Below, one piece after another: positions 9,272-16,810 of a stretch of 64,000 bases of DNA. The notes below the pieces were generated by a model. The model was not told the origin of the DNA. It searched no databases and worked only from the letters and a program-made list of their open reading frames with translations. Positions within the stretch are counted from its first letter, which is position 1; every line of letters starts with the position of its first letter. Made by a program: the position numbers and the translations under genes. Origin of the DNA: Streptomyces sp. NBC_00289. Lineage in GTDB: Bacteria > Actinomycetota > Actinomycetes > Streptomycetales > Streptomycetaceae. Location: assembly GCF_041435115.1 (NCBI RefSeq), contig NZ_CP108046.1, positions 2,108,001 to 2,172,000 of the forward strand. Reading direction: 5' to 3'.

Positions 9272-10380
9272 CGTTGACCTCCTTGGGGTCGCGGGGGAAT
9301 CGGTGCCGTCCCGGCGGACCGGGGGAAGACCGTGCCGTCGAGGATTTTGCGTGCGGTGCGTACGACGGCGGTACGGCGGACCGCGGGCGCGACCTCAGCG
9401 GATCCGGGGTCCACGCTGGTCTCGATGTCCAGGAATCCGGCGGGATGCTCGATGCGCATCCGGTCACCTCGCGCGGGAAGCTCCCCTATCCCCTCCCCCA
9501 CCCCGCCGGGCAGGAGCAGCCCCGCCGCCACGCTCGCGGCGCCCAGGACGCCGATCGAGGTGTGGCAGCGCACGGGGATGAAGGTGCGGGTGGTGACCGC
9601 GCCGCCGTTCTTGGGCGGCGCGAGCAGGCTGAGCTTGGGAACGGTGGCGCTCTCGACGTCGCCGAGGCCCATCAGACGCCCCGCCTCCAGCCTGATCTCG
9701 CGCAGCCGGTCGGCGAGCGCCAGGTCCTCCTCCAGGTCCTTCGGTGACTCGTGGCCACTGATCCCGACCGCGGTCGCGGGGATCAGCACGGTCGGCATCC
9801 CGTTGTCCACGCAGGTCACCTCGGTGCCGACGACGACGTCCCGGACCCGCCCGGTGGGCAGCAGCGGACTGCCGCCCCGCGGGAACTCGATCACCACCGG
9901 CGCCGCGCTCCCCGGCACGCCGGAGATCTCGGCGCCACCGGTGTAGTCGACGCGCCCGCCGGGGGTGGGGAAGCTCGCCACGGCGAGCTCTCCGGTGTTC
10001 AGCATGCGGATGCGTACGACGGTCTCGTCGTCCCCGGCGGCCACCAGGCCGCGTTCGACGGCGAAGGGACCCACCCCGGCCAGGATGTTGCCGCAGTTCT
10101 GCCGGTCGGTGACCTCGGGCCGGTCGACGGCGACCTGAAGGAACAGGTAGTCGACGTCCGCCTGCGGGTCGGCCGAGCGGGAGACCACGGCCACCTTGCT
10201 CGTCAGGGGGTGGGCCCCGCCCAGGCCGTCGATCTGGCGCGGGTCGGGGCTGCCCATGACGCGCAGCAGCAGGTCGTCGCGGGCGGCTTCGTCCGCGGGA
10301 AGGTCCTCGGCCAGGAAGTACGCGCCCTTGGAGGTACCTCCGCGCATGAGCATGCAGCGCACCTCCGCGGGCCCGGTCAC
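9268..10380 (-). CDS. galD: PrpF-family isomerase, probable 4-oxalomesaconate tautomerase (GalD-like)
   Basis: Protein of 370 residues in the PrpF/GalD family, a diaminopimelate-epimerase fold. Characteristic segments are MRGGTSKGAYF near the N-terminus, NCGNILAGVGPFA at about 100, CVDNGMPTVLIPA near 200 and RCHTSIGVLGA near 285. GalD interconverts keto and enol forms of 4-oxalomesaconate after gallate cleavage; PrpF itself is an aconitate isomerase, so family alone is ambiguous. The adjoining hydratase and aldolase genes favour GalD. GTG 10380 overlaps the aldolase stop (GTGA). Confidence 0.85.
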   Translation of the reverse strand: MTGPAEVRCMLMRGGTSKGAYFLAEDLPADEAARDDLLLRVMGSPDPRQIDGLGGAHPLTSKVAVVSRSADPQADVDYLFLQVAVDRPEVTDRQNCGNILAGVGPFAVERGLVAAGDDETVVRIRMLNTGELAVASFPTPGGRVDYTGGAEISGVPGSAAPVVIEFPRGGSPLLPTGRVRDVVVGTEVTCVDNGMPTVLIPATAVGISGHESPKDLEEDLALADRLREIRLEAGRLMGLGDVESATVPKLSLLAPPKNGGAVTTRTFIPVRCHTSIGVLGAASVAAGLLLPGGVGEGIGELPARGDRMRIEHPAGFLDIETSVDPGSAEVAPAVRRTAVVRTARKILDGTVFPRSAGTAPIPPRPQGGQR

Positions 10381-11087
10381 GCCCCGGCTCCGTCCTGCGC
10401 GTACACGTCGTACGACGTGTAGGTGACCCCCAGCCGTACGAGCGTCTCGCGCAACCCGTAGCGGTCCAGGCCCAGTTGGCCGTCGAGGAAGGCGGCGCGG
10501 GCGCCGGCCTCCTTGGCCTCACGGGCCTCGGAGGCCTCGGCCGTCGCACGGGCCCGCTCGCGCGGAACGACCACGACACCGTCGTCGTCGGCGAGGATCA
10601 CGTCGCCGGGGCGGATCACCTGGCCGTCGACGGCCACCGGCACGTTGACCGAACCGCCGGTGGCCTTGACCGTGCCCTGCGCGGAGACGGCCCGGGACCA
10701 GGCGGCGAAGCCCATGTCCCGCAGTTCCTGCGTGTCGCGGACACCCGCGGTGGTCACGATGCCGCGCACCCCCCGCCGGTGCAGCGCGGTGGCGAACAGC
10801 TCGCCGAACATGCCGTCCGTGGAGGGGGAGGTGGTGGTGACGACCAGGATGTCGCCCTCGCCGCACTGCTCCACGGCGGCGTGGATCATGAGGTTGTCGC
10901 CGGGCCAGCTGAGCACCGTGACCGCGGTGCCCGCCACCCGGACACCCTGCTGGATCGGGCGGATCTCCGGCCCGAGCAGACCCGTGCGGCCCATCGCCTC
11001 GCTGACGGTGGCCACCCCGTACCCCGCCAGCGCCTCGACGTCCTTCGCGTCCGCCTTCGGCGGATTGGTGACGATCACGCCGCTCAT
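10377..11087 (-). CDS. galC: RraA-like aldolase, probable 4-carboxy-4-hydroxy-2-oxoadipate aldolase (GalC-like)
   Basis: Protein of 236 residues of the RraA/HMG-CHA aldolase family. Family enzymes split 4-carboxy-4-hydroxy-2-oxoadipate into pyruvate and oxaloacetate, using a divalent metal and a conserved Arg-Asp pair, seen here in GIVTTAGVRDTQELRDMGF. The segment ILADDDGVVVVPRE is also typical. Start ATG 11087 overlaps the stop of the PIG-L gene (ATGA), and its stop overlaps the next start. Context supports aldolase rather than RNase E inhibitor activity. Confidence 0.87.
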   Translation of the reverse strand: MSGVIVTNPPKADAKDVEALAGYGVATVSEAMGRTGLLGPEIRPIQQGVRVAGTAVTVLSWPGDNLMIHAAVEQCGEGDILVVTTTSPSTDGMFGELFATALHRRGVRGIVTTAGVRDTQELRDMGFAAWSRAVSAQGTVKATGGSVNVPVAVDGQVIRPGDVILADDDGVVVVPRERARATAEASEAREAKEAGARAAFLDGQLGLDRYGLRETLVRLGVTYTSYDVYAQDGAGA

Positions 11088-11833
11088 GCCAGCTCCTTCG
11101 CGATCTGCGGGTACGGACGCATGTACGCCTCGGCCATGGTCTTGTGGGCCAGGCCGAGGTTGGGCCCGGCGTTGCGCTTGAGCTGGACCCCGCGGCGGAC
11201 GGCGAGGTCGGTGTAGTAGTCCCACAGGTGCTGCTGGGCGCCGAGGCACTCCATCGCCTTGCGCTTGGTCTCCCACACCTCGGTGATGTCGAGCAGCACC
11301 TCGGGCCTGAAGCCGCTCATCTCCGGCTGGTGCGGCTCGAAGTAGAAGACCGGCGGGGCACCGATGATCTCGCCGGGGCCCGGGTAGCCGATGGCCTGGG
11401 CCAGCACCCGGGCCTCCAGCGCCATGCGGTTGGCGGCCGGGTGGTCGCCGTTGTACGGGTCCTCCGTGGGGTGCGTGAGCACCACGTCGGGCTGGGTGTC
11501 GCGGTACACGGCGACCAGCTGGTCGGTCAGCTCGGCGGTGGCGACCAGCGGATAGTCACCGGCGTCGAAGAAGCGGACCTCGGCGCCGAGGGTGGCGGCG
11601 GCACGCTCCGCCTCGTCCTTGCGTATCGCCTTGATCTCCGCCAGTTTCCGGCCCTCGCGCCAGGCCTTGGCGGACTCACCGCGCTCGCCGAAGGTCAGAC
11701 AGGCGATGGTGACCTTCTCCCCGCGGGAGGCCGCCAGGGCGATGGCGCCGCCCGCCCGCCACACGAAGTCACCGGCGTGCGCGGTGACGACGAGTGTCGA
11801 TCGTGGAGTGGCGGGCGCGTTGGGCTGGGTCAT
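11084..11833 (-). CDS. galB: PIG-L family hydratase, probable 4-oxalomesaconate hydratase (GalB-like)
   Basis: Zinc enzyme of 249 residues. The PIG-L metal motif appears as AHAGDF (His19, Asp22) instead of the usual AHPDD, a variation also remembered from GalB; a second metal region reads THPTEDPYNGDH. GalB adds water to 4-oxalomesaconate in gallate degradation, whereas most PIG-L proteins are deacetylases, so the call rests on motif form plus the neighbouring aldolase and tautomerase genes. It is the first structural gene of a four-gene overlapping operon starting at ATG 11833. Confidence 0.85.
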   Translation of the reverse strand: MTQPNAPATPRSTLVVTAHAGDFVWRAGGAIALAASRGEKVTIACLTFGERGESAKAWREGRKLAEIKAIRKDEAERAAATLGAEVRFFDAGDYPLVATAELTDQLVAVYRDTQPDVVLTHPTEDPYNGDHPAANRMALEARVLAQAIGYPGPGEIIGAPPVFYFEPHQPEMSGFRPEVLLDITEVWETKRKAMECLGAQQHLWDYYTDLAVRRGVQLKRNAGPNLGLAHKTMAEAYMRPYPQIAKELA

Positions 11834-11899
11834 GGGTCGGATCCCTCTTCGTTCAGACGGTTCGCCTGGATGGACAGGTGTGCGCCCGCCTCACGCGTG

Positions 11900-12550
11900 T
11901 CAGTCGCGCAGCGCCTCGATCACGCTGGTGAGATGGGCGCGGACGGCCTCCTCGGCCGCCTGCGGGTCCCTGGCCGTGATCGCCTCGATCATCGCCAGAT
12001 GCTCGCTCAGGGAGTGCTGGGGACGCCCCGGCCTGAGCGCCAACTGGAAGCGGTGACGCACCAGTTGGGCGTTGAGCCGTTCCAGCAGTTCGACGGCCGT
12101 CCGCTGGCCGGAGAACTCCAGGATCCGGGCGTGCAGTTCCTGGTTGAGCTCGGAGTACGTCACCGGCTCGCCGTCGGCCACGGCCTTGGTCATCGCCGTG
12201 CCAAGGTCCGCCAGTTCGGCCACCTGCTCGTCACTCGCCGCGACGGCCGCCTTGGCCGCGCACAGTCCTTCGAGGACCATGCGGCACTCGGTGATGGCGA
12301 CCGCTTCCTCCACGGTCACCACCCGCACCCGCGAGCCGCGGTTGCGGATCCGCTCGACGAGGCCCTGGGCCTCCAGATCGATGAGTGCCGCGCGAATGCT
12401 CGCCCGTGTCACGTCGAACTGCTCGGCGAGTTCGTTCTCGACCAATCGCTGCGCCGGTGCCATGTCGCCGTGCAGGATCGCCTGCCGCAGCTGCGCGAAC
12501 GCATGCTGCTTGGCCTGCTCTCCGGTGCTCGGACGGGCTTCTTTCGGCAT
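11900..12550 (-). CDS. GntR family regulator, FCD (FadR-like) subfamily
   Basis: DNA-binding regulator of 216 residues. Its winged helix (ARTELAEQFDVTRASIRAALIDLEAQGL-like region, residues 15-70) is followed by an all-helical FCD effector domain. The start ATG 12550 has GGGAGGG upstream. It precedes the ring-cleavage operon by 66 bases in the same direction and may be co-transcribed. ATTGT-CA-ACAAT in its promoter and a near copy before the transporter gene are likely binding sites. The inducer is presumably the aromatic acid or a pathway acid. Confidence 0.9.
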   Translation of the reverse strand: MPKEARPSTGEQAKQHAFAQLRQAILHGDMAPAQRLVENELAEQFDVTRASIRAALIDLEAQGLVERIRNRGSRVRVVTVEEAVAITECRMVLEGLCAAKAAVAASDEQVAELADLGTAMTKAVADGEPVTYSELNQELHARILEFSGQRTAVELLERLNAQLVRHRFQLALRPGRPQHSLSEHLAMIEAITARDPQAAEEAVRAHLTSVIEALRD

Positions 12551-12763
12551 CGTTGCCCTCCCTGAGTGAGTGCCTGTCGAACCTAAATCTAGTCAAACAA
12601 GATTGTCAACAATTTTGTCCGCCGTATTGCGGGCGTGGTTCGCGAGGCCATGGGTCCTCTGGGGGCGGGCCAGGAGGTGACTGGGAGGGGGTGTGCGGGA
12701 CGGGAGCGCCCGAGGGGCCGGCGGGCGTGGTGCGGAATCGCCCGAGGGGGCGGGCGTGGTGGT
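12551..12763. other. GntR promoter region and start of repeat-rich tract
   Basis: The first 60 bases are AT-rich and hold the GntR promoter and operator. From about 12640 the sequence becomes G-rich on the + strand (CGGGCGTGG-type words). I see no gene with convincing coding character between 12551 and 14193. Confidence 0.6.
12602..12613. promoter_or_regulatory. Putative autoregulatory GntR operator
   Basis: ATTGT-CA-ACAAT forms a 5-bp inverted repeat 52 bases upstream of the GntR start. It shares 11 bases with the site before the AAHS transporter. A nearby AGTCAAACAAG (12593-12602) adds a degenerate half-site. Confidence 0.7.
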
Positions 12764-12839
12764 GCGATGCAGGGTCACCCGGGCGATGCAGGATCACCCG
12801 AGCGACACAGGATCACCCGAGCGACGCAGGATCACTCGC
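12764..12839 (+). repeat. Four tandem 19-bp repeats
   Basis: Four consecutive units of the form GCGAYRCAGGRTCACYCGR start at 12764, 12783, 12802 and 12821. Units differ from each other by one to four bases. Confidence 0.9.
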
Positions 12840-12934
12840 GCGGGACGGGCAGCCACCCGAAGGGGGCGGCCAGCGGCGGGTGCGGGTGTGACAGACGGCA
12901 GCGGGCGCGGGTGTGGGCGGCTGCGGCTGCGAGT

Positions 12935-12970
12935 GCGGGTTCGGGTGCGGGTGCGGGTGCGGGTGCGGGT
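12935..12970 (+). repeat. Hexanucleotide GCGGGT repeat, six units
   Basis: Six in-register GCGGGT units (one with T for G) follow each other. The G-run periodicity could allow a G-quadruplex on the + strand. Confidence 0.9.
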
Positions 12971-13026
12971 GAACGCGGAAATGGCCGCGGGCGCCGTTGC
13001 GTTACGTCCCGGCCTCGCGGCGTCGG

Positions 13027-13786
13027 GCAGGCCGCAGGCCGCAGGCCGCAGGCCGCAGGCCGCAGGCCGCAGGCCGCAGGCCGCAGGCCGCAGGCCGCAG
13101 GCCGCAGGCCGCAGGCCGCAGGCCGCAGGCCGCAGGCCGCAGGCCGCAGGCCGCAGGCCGCAGGCCGCAGGCCGCAGGCCGCAGGCCGCAGGCCGCAGGC
13201 CGCAGGCCGCAGGCCGCAGGCCGCAGGCCGCAGGCCGCAGGCCGCAGGCCGCAGGCCGCAGGCCGCAGGCCGCAGGCCGCAGGCCGCAGGCCGCAGGCCG
13301 CAGGCCGCAGGCCGCAGGCCGCAGGCCGCAGGCCGCAGGCCGCAGGCCGCAGGCCGCAGGCCGCAGGCCGCAGGCCGCAGGCCGCAGGCCGCAGGCCGCA
13401 GGCCGCAGGCCGCAGGCCGCAGGCCGCAGGCCGCAGGCCGCAGGCCGCAGGCCGCAGGCCGCAGGCCGCAGGCCGCAGGCCGCAGGCCGCAGGCCGCAGG
13501 CCGCAGGGCCGCAGGCCGCAGGCCGCAGGCCGCAGGCCGCAGGCCGCAGGCCGCAGGCCGCAGGCCGCAGGCCGCAGGCCGCAGGCCGCAGGCCGCAGGC
13601 CGCAGGCCGCAGGCCGCAGGCCGCAGGCCGCAGGCCGCAGGCCGCAGGCCGCAGGCCGCAGGCCGCAGGCCGCAGGCCGCAGGCCGCAGGCCGCAGGCCG
13701 CAGGCCGCAGGCCGCAGGCCGCAGGCCGCAGGCCGCAGGCCGCAGGCCGCAGGCCGCAGGCCGCAGGCCGCAGGCCGCAGGCCGCA
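13027..13786 (+). repeat. 7-bp satellite, about 108 copies of GCAGGCC
   Basis: About 760 bases are an almost perfect tandem array of GCAGGCC. The only irregularity I can see is one extra G at about 13504-13510, which shifts the register. Because seven is not a multiple of three, every frame becomes a 7-residue periodic peptide, so the long open frames here are artefacts. Copy number in the assembled sequence may be approximate. Confidence 0.97.
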
Positions 13787-14193
13787 ACCCGGATCGGCGA
13801 CCCCGGTCACGCGGCGGGCGGCGGGCGGCGCCTCCAGTGGGTCCTCCGCGTGGGCGACGAAGTCGCTGACCAACCGGCAGAAGAGCAGTGCGAGGCCTGA
13901 CTCAAGGACGACAGAGAAGGTTGCTTGACTTAAGTAAGCCGCGCATGCTTGCCTAAGTCAAGCACCGAGCACACCCAGAGCGGGGCCGCGTCGAGCGGAG
14001 ACGGCCCCTCGTGCCGGCCTCGTGGGGACGGGGACCTGCACGGTCGTCCGGGCCCGGCGGCGGACCACTCTCCCGGCCCGCCGCCGGGTCCGGCGAGACC
14101 GGCACCCTCCTGTCCTCCCCCGCCCTGTCCGGCTCGCGTAAGCCGGCGACACCTGTCAGCAGTGCCCCGAGAAGAGCGAGAAGAGAGCCCTCC
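13787..14193. other. Intergenic region upstream of the Zn-dehydrogenase
   Basis: Apart from the inverted repeat at 13922-13964, no feature is supported. The AT-rich patch around 13915-13965 is the most likely promoter for the downstream dehydrogenase gene; about 230 bases would then be leader. Confidence 0.5.
13922..13964. promoter_or_regulatory. 18-bp imperfect palindrome, putative operator
   Basis: TGCTTGACTTAAGTAAGC and GCTTGCCTAAGTCAAGCA are complementary at 16 of 18 positions with a 7-base loop. It overlaps a possible -35 hexamer TTGACT. The TetR gene at 15297-15956 is the nearest candidate regulator. Confidence 0.6.
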
Positions 14194-15237
14194 ATGACCA
14201 CGATGAAGTCCGTCCTGACCGGCGCCCAGAACAAGATCGACGTGGTGGACGTGGAGCGTCCGGTGCCCGGCCCCAGGGACGCGCTCGTACGGATCCGCGC
14301 CTGCGGCATCTGCGGCACCGACACCTTCTTCCTGCACATGGGCGGTGCCCCGTTCGGCCCCGGCGGGTCGATGACCGCCCTGCCCCTCGGCCACGAACCG
14401 GCCGGTGAGGTCGTCGAGGTGGGCGCCGAGGTCGAGGGCCTGAAGGCCGGTGACCGTGTGGTCGTCAACCCGCAGGGTGCCCCGTCCGGCATCATCGGCT
14501 GCGGCGGCGAACTCGGCGGCATGAACGAGTACCTGCTCATCGAGGACGCCGAGGTCGGCAGGAGCGTCGCGGTCTTCCCCGACCACGTCCCCTTCGACGT
14601 GGCCGCCCTCAACGAGCCGATGGCGGTCGCCCGGCACTGCGTCAACCGGTCCGAGGCGAAGGCGGCCGACAGGGTCGTGGTCTTCGGCGCCGGACCCATC
14701 GGCCTGGGCGCCACGATCTGGCTGAAGCTGCGCGGCGTCGAGCACGTGGTCGTCGCCGACGTCATCCCTGAGCGACTGGAGACCGCGCTCGCCGTCGGCG
14801 CGGACGCCGTGATCAACTCCGCCGGCGAGGACGTCACCGCCCGTCTCACCGAGCTGCACGGCCAGGCCGCCAACGCCCTGGGCCAGCCCCGGGCCGGCAC
14901 CGACATCTACATCGACGCCGCCGGAGCGCCCGCCGTCTTCCAGGCCGCCGTCGACTCCGCGAAGTGGGGCGCCAAGCTGGTCATGGTCGCCGTACAGAAG
15001 AAGTCCGACGCGATCGACCTCGGGGGCATGCTCCGCAGCGAGCTCACGCTGATCGCGTCCCAGGGGTACCCCACCGAGATCTTCGAGGTCACCCCCGAAC
15101 TCGCCGAGCACAAGGACCTGTTCGCCCGGCTGATCAGCCACCGCATCCCGTTCGCGGAGGTGGACCGGGCCTTCGAGCTCGCGATGACCCCGGGCGCCGC
15201 CGAGAAGGTCGTCGTCACCTTCGGCGACTCGGAGTGA
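14194..15237 (+). CDS. Zinc-dependent medium-chain alcohol/polyol dehydrogenase
   Basis: NAD(P)-dependent dehydrogenase of 347 residues. The catalytic zinc site is visible (CGICGTDTF with the first Cys near 37, then GHEPAGEVVEVG) and so is the nucleotide motif VVFGAGPIGLGA. The four-cysteine structural zinc lobe is absent: only GCGGELGGMNEY remains in that place. ATG 14194 is chosen because upstream sequence in frame looks non-coding. A TetR gene lies convergent just downstream. Substrate unknown; butanediol, threonine or polyol dehydrogenases are relatives. Confidence 0.9.
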   Translation: MTTMKSVLTGAQNKIDVVDVERPVPGPRDALVRIRACGICGTDTFFLHMGGAPFGPGGSMTALPLGHEPAGEVVEVGAEVEGLKAGDRVVVNPQGAPSGIIGCGGELGGMNEYLLIEDAEVGRSVAVFPDHVPFDVAALNEPMAVARHCVNRSEAKAADRVVVFGAGPIGLGATIWLKLRGVEHVVVADVIPERLETALAVGADAVINSAGEDVTARLTELHGQAANALGQPRAGTDIYIDAAGAPAVFQAAVDSAKWGAKLVMVAVQKKSDAIDLGGMLRSELTLIASQGYPTEIFEVTPELAEHKDLFARLISHRIPFAEVDRAFELAMTPGAAEKVVVTFGDSE

Positions 15238-15296
15238 GCCGCCGCCCGGTCTCCCGGTGAACGGCCCCCGCCGTTCCCGGCGCACCGGCGGCCGGG

Positions 15297-15956
15297 TCAC
15301 TCCCCCTGCGGGCCGCCCGTGACCGGAGCCCGCCACAGGCCGACGATCGCGTCGGTCAGACCGGTCGCCGCGTCCTCCCAGGTGCGGCGCGGAGTGCGGA
15401 CTCCGGCGGCCAGGGCGCGTTCACGCTCGGCGGGCATGTGGACGATCAGGTGACGGGCCAGCTCACCGCGTTCGGCGCGGACCTCCGCGGGCACCTCGGG
15501 CAGGCACCGGTGCATACCCTCGACCGCCTGGCGCAGCGTCGGGGCGGCGAGGGACTCCTCCACCATGATCTGCCGCAGCGCCGGGTCGGTCATCACCTGG
15601 GCGCAGAAACGGGCGTACCAGGTGGGGCTGCCCAGCGCGGCCAGGTGTTCGAGCAGGGGGCGCACCACGCAGTTCACCCAGTCCCGCAGTTCGTCGGAGT
15701 CACCGACGTCGGCGAGCAGCCGGGCGCGGATCTCCTCGATGCGCACGACGTGCTTGCGGACGATCGCGCGGACCAGGTCGGCCTTGGTGCCGAAGTGGTA
15801 GCCGACGGCCGCGTTGTTGCCCTGTCCCGCCGCCTCGCTCACCTGACGGTTGGACACCGCGTACACGCCGCGCTCCGCGAACAGCCGCTCCGCCGCGGTC
15901 AGGATCAGCTCCCGGGTCGCACTCGCCTGCTCCGCCCGTACCGTCCTGCCGGTCAT
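15297..15956 (-). CDS. TetR family regulator
   Basis: DNA-binding regulator of 219 residues. The helix-turn-helix reads AVSNRQVSEAAGQGNNAAVGYHF, followed by GTKADLVRAIV; NNAAVGYHFG is common in one TetR branch. The C-terminal effector domain is intact. ATG 15956 is used; GTG codons six and nine bases upstream are possible. It is convergent with the Zn-dehydrogenase gene and may act on the palindrome before that gene, which is inference. Confidence 0.9.
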   Translation of the reverse strand: MTGRTVRAEQASATRELILTAAERLFAERGVYAVSNRQVSEAAGQGNNAAVGYHFGTKADLVRAIVRKHVVRIEEIRARLLADVGDSDELRDWVNCVVRPLLEHLAALGSPTWYARFCAQVMTDPALRQIMVEESLAAPTLRQAVEGMHRCLPEVPAEVRAERGELARHLIVHMPAERERALAAGVRTPRRTWEDAATGLTDAIVGLWRAPVTGGPQGE

Positions 15957-16456
15957 GCTCACCACCGCACCGGGACTGCGCACCACCCGCCGGCGGCCAG
16001 TCCCTGGAGCCGCCGGTGGCCCGCCGCGCGGCGGGTTCCAGCGACGGAAGCCTACGCAACGGGGGCGCCCGGGTGTGCCGGGAAGCTCCGGCGCGGCCAC
16101 CCCCGGCCGCCGCCCGCGTCGCCCCGCCCGTGAGGCGCCGCCGCCTGCTCGATCACGACCGCGTTCGGCACGACCGCCGCCACGACGGCCGGCATGCCGG
16201 GTCAGGTGTCCGTGCCGTGGACACCGCCGGACAGTACGGCCTCGCGTAGGTCGTGCCGGTGCGGTCCGGCGCGGGCCGCCATGGTGTCCGCCATGCGTGC
16301 CGGTGCGGTCCGGGCCCGGCCGCCATGGTGTCCGCGACCACCCGGGCCGGCGGCGCCGCCGGCTCGTCGAACCGCGACGAAGTGTCCTGTCACCTGGGCC
16401 GATACCGCACACCCTGTCGGCGCCGGGGCGGCGCAAGGGCTCGCTAGGGTCGCCGT
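15957..16456. other. 500-base gap with degenerate repeats
   Basis: No convincing gene. The TetR promoter should lie near 15957-16020 on the minus strand. The rest is GC-rich sequence with repeated CGTGCCGGTGCGGTCC and GCCGCCATGGTGTCC words, including the 44-base direct repeat listed separately. Confidence 0.55.
16252..16335 (+). repeat. Direct repeat, two copies with 44-bp period
   Basis: Bases 16252-16291 recur at 16296-16335 with a few changes (shared ends CGTGCCGGTGCGGTCCGG and CCGCCATGGTGTCCGC). Confidence 0.85.
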
Positions 16457-16810
16457 ATGACCCACGCTTCGCACAGTTTCGCTCTCCACATCCCCGACGC
16501 CGAGCTCGAACCCGAGCCGCTCGCTCCCGAGCAGATCGTCTCGGGAACGCCCGAGGTGACCGGGAAGGTCGTGTGGGAGTCGGCGGACGGCCGTCAGGTC
16601 CGGGGCGTCTGGCAGATCACTCCGGGGGTGGTCACCGACACCGAGGCGGACGAACTCTTCGTCGTGATCAGCGGTTCGGCCACCATCGAGGTGGCGGGCG
16701 GCCCGACGCTGAGTGTCGGGCCCGGGGACATGGCCGTACTGCGCGCGGGCGACCGTACGACGTGGACGGTGCACGAGACGCTGCGCAAGGCGTACGCCGT
16801 CAGTCTCTAG
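16457..16810 (+). CDS. Small cupin-domain protein (EutQ/DUF861-like)
   Basis: Single-domain cupin of 117 residues. The beta-barrel motifs are visible in TDTEADELFVVISGSATIEV and LSVGPGDMAVLRAGDRTTW. The first motif lacks the histidines of metal cupins, so any enzyme role is doubtful. No clear ribosome site precedes ATG 16457, but TAGGGT ends six bases before it, as in leaderless actinobacterial mRNAs. Its end overlaps the convergent LacI gene by 11 bases. Confidence 0.85.
   Translation: MTHASHSFALHIPDAELEPEPLAPEQIVSGTPEVTGKVVWESADGRQVRGVWQITPGVVTDTEADELFVVISGSATIEVAGGPTLSVGPGDMAVLRAGDRTTWTVHETLRKAYAVSL

Noticed and set aside
10377..11087. RraA as a regulator of RNase E
   Set aside because: The RraA fold is shared by aldolases; the position inside a ring-cleavage operon favours the aldolase function.
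13027..13786. Replication origin or iteron array
   Set aside because: No DnaA boxes, Rep gene or AT-rich unwinding region is adjacent; the array is pure GC.
12635..13928. Long open frames on both strands over the satellite (300-420 codons)
   Set aside because: They are periodic peptides forced by a 7-bp repeat without stop codons in any phase; no start context or domain supports them.
12551..14193. CRISPR array suspected from dense repeats
   Set aside because: Units are 6, 7 and 19 bp in direct tandem without unique spacers, and no cas genes are present.
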